The translations under genes were made by a program, and so were the position numbers. Below are positions 61,603 to 64,000 of a stretch of 64,000 nucleotides of DNA, piece by piece. The stretch lies in assembly GCA_020638995.1 (NCBI GenBank), contig JACKHM010000001.1, positions 2,666,001-2,730,000 on the forward strand, read 5' to 3'. This stretch comes from Planctomycetaceae bacterium. GTDB taxonomy: Bacteria > Planctomycetota > Planctomycetia > Pirellulales > Pirellulaceae. Numbering within the stretch: the stretch's first letter is position 1; each line of letters begins with the position of its first letter. The notes under the pieces are model-generated. The model did not search any database and was not told the origin of the DNA. It saw only the letters and a program-made list of their open reading frames with translations.

Positions 61603-64000
61603 CTAGGTGTAGCTGTCTCCATCCGTATCGCGAGTTCCTACAAGCACGAGACACTTTTGAATGGTTTGCCAAGCATCAGGGTATAAATCCTTCGTGAACA
61701 CCGTGAGGGCGGCCTCAAAGCACTCGACCGCAGTTGCCGCGTCGTCACCTTCGTTCTCGCTGGCGAGGTTGCCATGGCAGCTTCCCAAATACCATTTCGT
61801 CTTCGCCCACTCTATCGGATTACTTCCCCGATCATAGACTCGAAGTGCCGCGTCAAAACATTCAATTGCTCGTCGGAATGCCAGGGTGTTGCTTGGGTCT
61901 TCCTTGGGAACGTACAGTTGCCCGAGACAATACTGCGTAGACGCCCACTGTTGTGGATAGCTCGATTCGTTGTAAACGCGAAGAGTCGCTTCAAGGCATT
62001 TAATGGCAAGCTCCCTCTCAACACTTTCAGGGCCGTCGAACATCAATGAGTACGTCAGCCCCAAGTCGTAGTTCGCTATTGCCCATTCATCCGGATTCCT
62101 TTCTTCCGAATACACGCCGAGGCACAGTGTAAAGTGATCAATCGCCTTTCGACGGTGATCAGGTTTTTCGTCACCCAAAGCAGCGTAGCTCTTAGCGAGA
62201 TTTATCTGTGCCATTGCCCATTGCTCTGGTGAATCCTCCTTGGCGAGCTTACGAAGCGAATCACAGAAACAGCTAATCGCAGAATCGAAATGGGCTGCAC
62301 ACCTACTGTCGATTCCGAGTTGCAACCATGCCGTCGCAAGCATCGACTTCGTCAACGACCATTCGCGGGGAAGCGACTCTTCGTTGCGAACTCGTAAGGC
62401 AGATTCATAGTACTCGATGGACTTATTGAGGTTAAATGTTTTATTGGGTTCTTTGGTCGTTAAAAACGTGTTTCCCAGGTTGTGCTGAATTGCTGCCCAC
62501 TCTCTTGGATAGCTATGCTCCTTTCGGACGCGAAGTGCTGCTTCAAATGACGCAATCGCACGCAGGTGATTCTCGTGAACGTCGCCATCTGTTAGTTCCG
62601 AGTATGCGACCCCTAAGTTATTCTGCGTCGTTGCCCAAAAATCCGGAAACTCAACTTCTGATCGCACACGAAGGGCATTGTTGTAGCACGAAATCGCTCG
62701 TCTGAGGTTCTCGTTTCGGTTGTCCGAGAGTGAGCGATATGCCTTTCCCAAGTTGTTCTGTGTCATTGCCCACTCTTTCGGGAAATCACACTCAGTATGG
62801 ACTCTCAACGTAGCCTTGAATGAGTCGATGGCTCGACGTAGGTGTTCCTGTCGCTCAGGAGCTGGGTGATCTTGAAATGCGATGCCAAGATTATTCATGG
62901 CCATTGTCCACGCGTTTGGATTCTTAGTTTCGGAGTACAGTGTGAGTACGGACTCATAGCACTGAATCGCCTTATTGAAGTAGCCGCATCGGTCGCCTGA
63001 TTGAACTTTCTGGTAGGCATTCCCTAAGTTCATCTTCGCCATCGTCCATGCCTGCGGGTTTTCTTCTCTAGTACAGGATCTAAGCGAGGATTCAAAGCAT
63101 TGAATCGCTGTGTGCACATTCTGTGCGAAATCCCCAACAGGAAGTTCGAGGAATGCTGTGCCAAGATTATTCTGAGTTATCACCCAGTTGTTCGTGTCCT
63201 TCTCTGCCGAATAGAAACGCAACGCCGCTTGATATAAGACAATCGCCTGCCCGATGTTCGCTGCACGGTCACCAACGGTTGCGTTGCAGTATTCGAGTCC
63301 AAGGTCGTTAAGCACGGCGGCTGTCATCGAATCGATAGACTCAGGTCGTTGGCAAAGTGACTCCAAATCTACCGGTCCCCACCAAGACAAGAGTGAATAG
63401 TGCTTCGTCATCTGCAAGTGCCGTCTTGCTGAAGTGGCGAGTTCAATCCACTCTCGTCTCGCTGCACTAGGGTCGACACACCAGATGTGATACCACCGCA
63501 ACGCTGCGTATTCGTCACAATGATCACTACTTCGTTGAGACCAGAGTTCTATCCATCGGCGATGATCCGTCTCGGCATCGACGTTCAGTTGCTCGACAGC
63601 TCGTCGCATTTGAACATGGATCGTCCACCAACCGCTCTGTTGCCGATGGTTAACAAAACTGAACCTATCAAGCCTGCTAAGTGCTGCGTCGCATGCAATC
63701 GTTCTGCTTTCCGAGAACAAAACACTTGCAACTTCATGATCGAAGCGTGGCGTTAGGCAAAGCCTTTTTATCCACAACTCGATATCGGGATCGCCAAGCG
63801 ATCGCAAGAAACGCAGTGCGAGTTCACGTTTGTCACCGGGCGAAAGATCGAACGTGTCTGGATTAGTTCTGACACCTCGGTAAGAATCCGCGTAAACGGT
63901 ATCTGCACATAGTCCTAAACTGAAGGGATGGAATGCCAGTTTGCCGTTAGTCGCGGAGTTTTCATCCGGGCTAACGCGTAGAATTGCCTTCAGTAACATT
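61603..64000 (-). CDS. Large TPR-repeat protein, probably a STAND-type NTPase C-terminus (5' end outside window)
   Basis: About 799 residues are visible and the frame is open at the right edge; the ATG at 63999 is not necessarily the start. Residues about 40-150 (SPGDKRELALRFLRSLGDPD) resemble the winged-helix part that follows a STAND/NACHT ATPase. About 12 repeats of 47 residues follow (consensus WAxTQNNLGxAY, then AIxCYExALRVR), a Kinesin-light-chain/TPR_12 pattern. Such proteins act as sensors or regulators in immunity and signalling. The ATPase itself cannot be seen. Confidence 0.85.
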   Translation of the reverse strand, partial: MLLKAILRVSPDENSATNGKLAFHPFSLGLCADTVYADSYRGVRTNPDTFDLSPGDKRELALRFLRSLGDPDIELWIKRLCLTPRFDHEVASVLFSESRTIACDAALSRLDRFSFVNHRQQSGWWTIHVQMRRAVEQLNVDAETDHRRWIELWSQRSSDHCDEYAALRWYHIWCVDPSAARREWIELATSARRHLQMTKHYSLLSWWGPVDLESLCQRPESIDSMTAAVLNDLGLEYCNATVGDRAANIGQAIVLYQAALRFYSAEKDTNNWVITQNNLGTAFLELPVGDFAQNVHTAIQCFESSLRSCTREENPQAWTMAKMNLGNAYQKVQSGDRCGYFNKAIQCYESVLTLYSETKNPNAWTMAMNNLGIAFQDHPAPERQEHLRRAIDSFKATLRVHTECDFPKEWAMTQNNLGKAYRSLSDNRNENLRRAISCYNNALRVRSEVEFPDFWATTQNNLGVAYSELTDGDVHENHLRAIASFEAALRVRKEHSYPREWAAIQHNLGNTFLTTKEPNKTFNLNKSIEYYESALRVRNEESLPREWSLTKSMLATAWLQLGIDSRCAAHFDSAISCFCDSLRKLAKEDSPEQWAMAQINLAKSYAALGDEKPDHRRKAIDHFTLCLGVYSEERNPDEWAIANYDLGLTYSLMFDGPESVERELAIKCLEATLRVYNESSYPQQWASTQYCLGQLYVPKEDPSNTLAFRRAIECFDAALRVYDRGSNPIEWAKTKWYLGSCHGNLASENEGDDAATAVECFEAALTVFTKDLYPDAWQTIQKCLVLVGTRDTDGDSYT

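Noticed and set aside
1..64000. CRISPR array
   Set aside because: No regularly spaced identical repeats of 24-40 bp were seen; the regular repeats at 61.6-63.4 kb are coding TPR units.

Overview
The window is chromosomal DNA from a planctomycete, most likely of the Pirellulales type (inference). The evidence is the family repertoire: a giant PSD1/planctomycete cytochrome C protein paired with a twin-arginine DUF1501 protein, a second DUF1501 protein, two-domain DUF1080, an arylsulfatase, GDSL and sialate-esterase secreted hydrolases, SHD1 repeats, a TIGR03067-like protein, an N-P-Y-R-P-P membrane protein and an ECF sigma factor / Ser-Thr kinase pair. kdsB indicates an LPS-type envelope, and many products carry Sec, lipoprotein or Tat signals.

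Layout. 1-34.2 kb is an ordinary chromosomal backbone: a redoxin/cytochrome c/copper-monooxygenase protein cut by the left edge; kdsB-pyrG-DUF1844; a MacA-like adaptor, MacB-like permease and distant TolC-like lipoprotein with no ABC ATPase among them; an SHD1 protein; SppA; a TIM-barrel isomerase; a Nudix hydrolase; a GDSL hydrolase; FIST, Hpt and amidohydrolase genes; a DUF1501 protein; an HTH-PTS-IIA protein translationally coupled to a tandem receiver-like protein; then a run of secreted hydrolases, a HEAT-repeat protein whose ribosome binding site lies in a 12-bp hairpin arm, and a sulfatase.

34.7-40.3 kb is the most unusual part. Small + strand genes alternate with about 90-bp imperfect palindromes that share AAC/GTT outer triplets and the same two extrahelical bases (G, then A) on the same strand. 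Gene starts lie 37-51 bp after the presumed crossover points. This is the architecture of an integron cassette array with no integron integrase in view (CALIN-like). An IS91-type element (tyrosine recombinase plus a frameshifted, truncated transposase) interrupts it, starting directly at a GAAC that ends one palindrome. Non-coding palindromic DNA follows, then a small minus-strand gene.

41.7-46.7 kb returns to the planctomycete cytochrome/DUF1501 pair. At 46.94 kb the 3' half of a tRNA-Lys(CUU) gene, with no recognisable 5' half, marks a likely integration junction. Everything from there to the right edge looks accessory: unknown proteins with strong ribosome binding sites, a DUF1016-N-like protein, an ExbD-like protein, a cold-shock protein, a CcbP-like protein, a SEC-C protein, an ECF sigma factor with its kinase cut by a complete 2.59-kb IS21-family element, a calcineurin-type phosphatase, a wax-synthase-like acyltransferase with a small membrane partner, and the C-terminal part of a large TPR protein that runs off the right edge. 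No rRNA, complete tRNA, CRISPR array or riboswitch was recognised.
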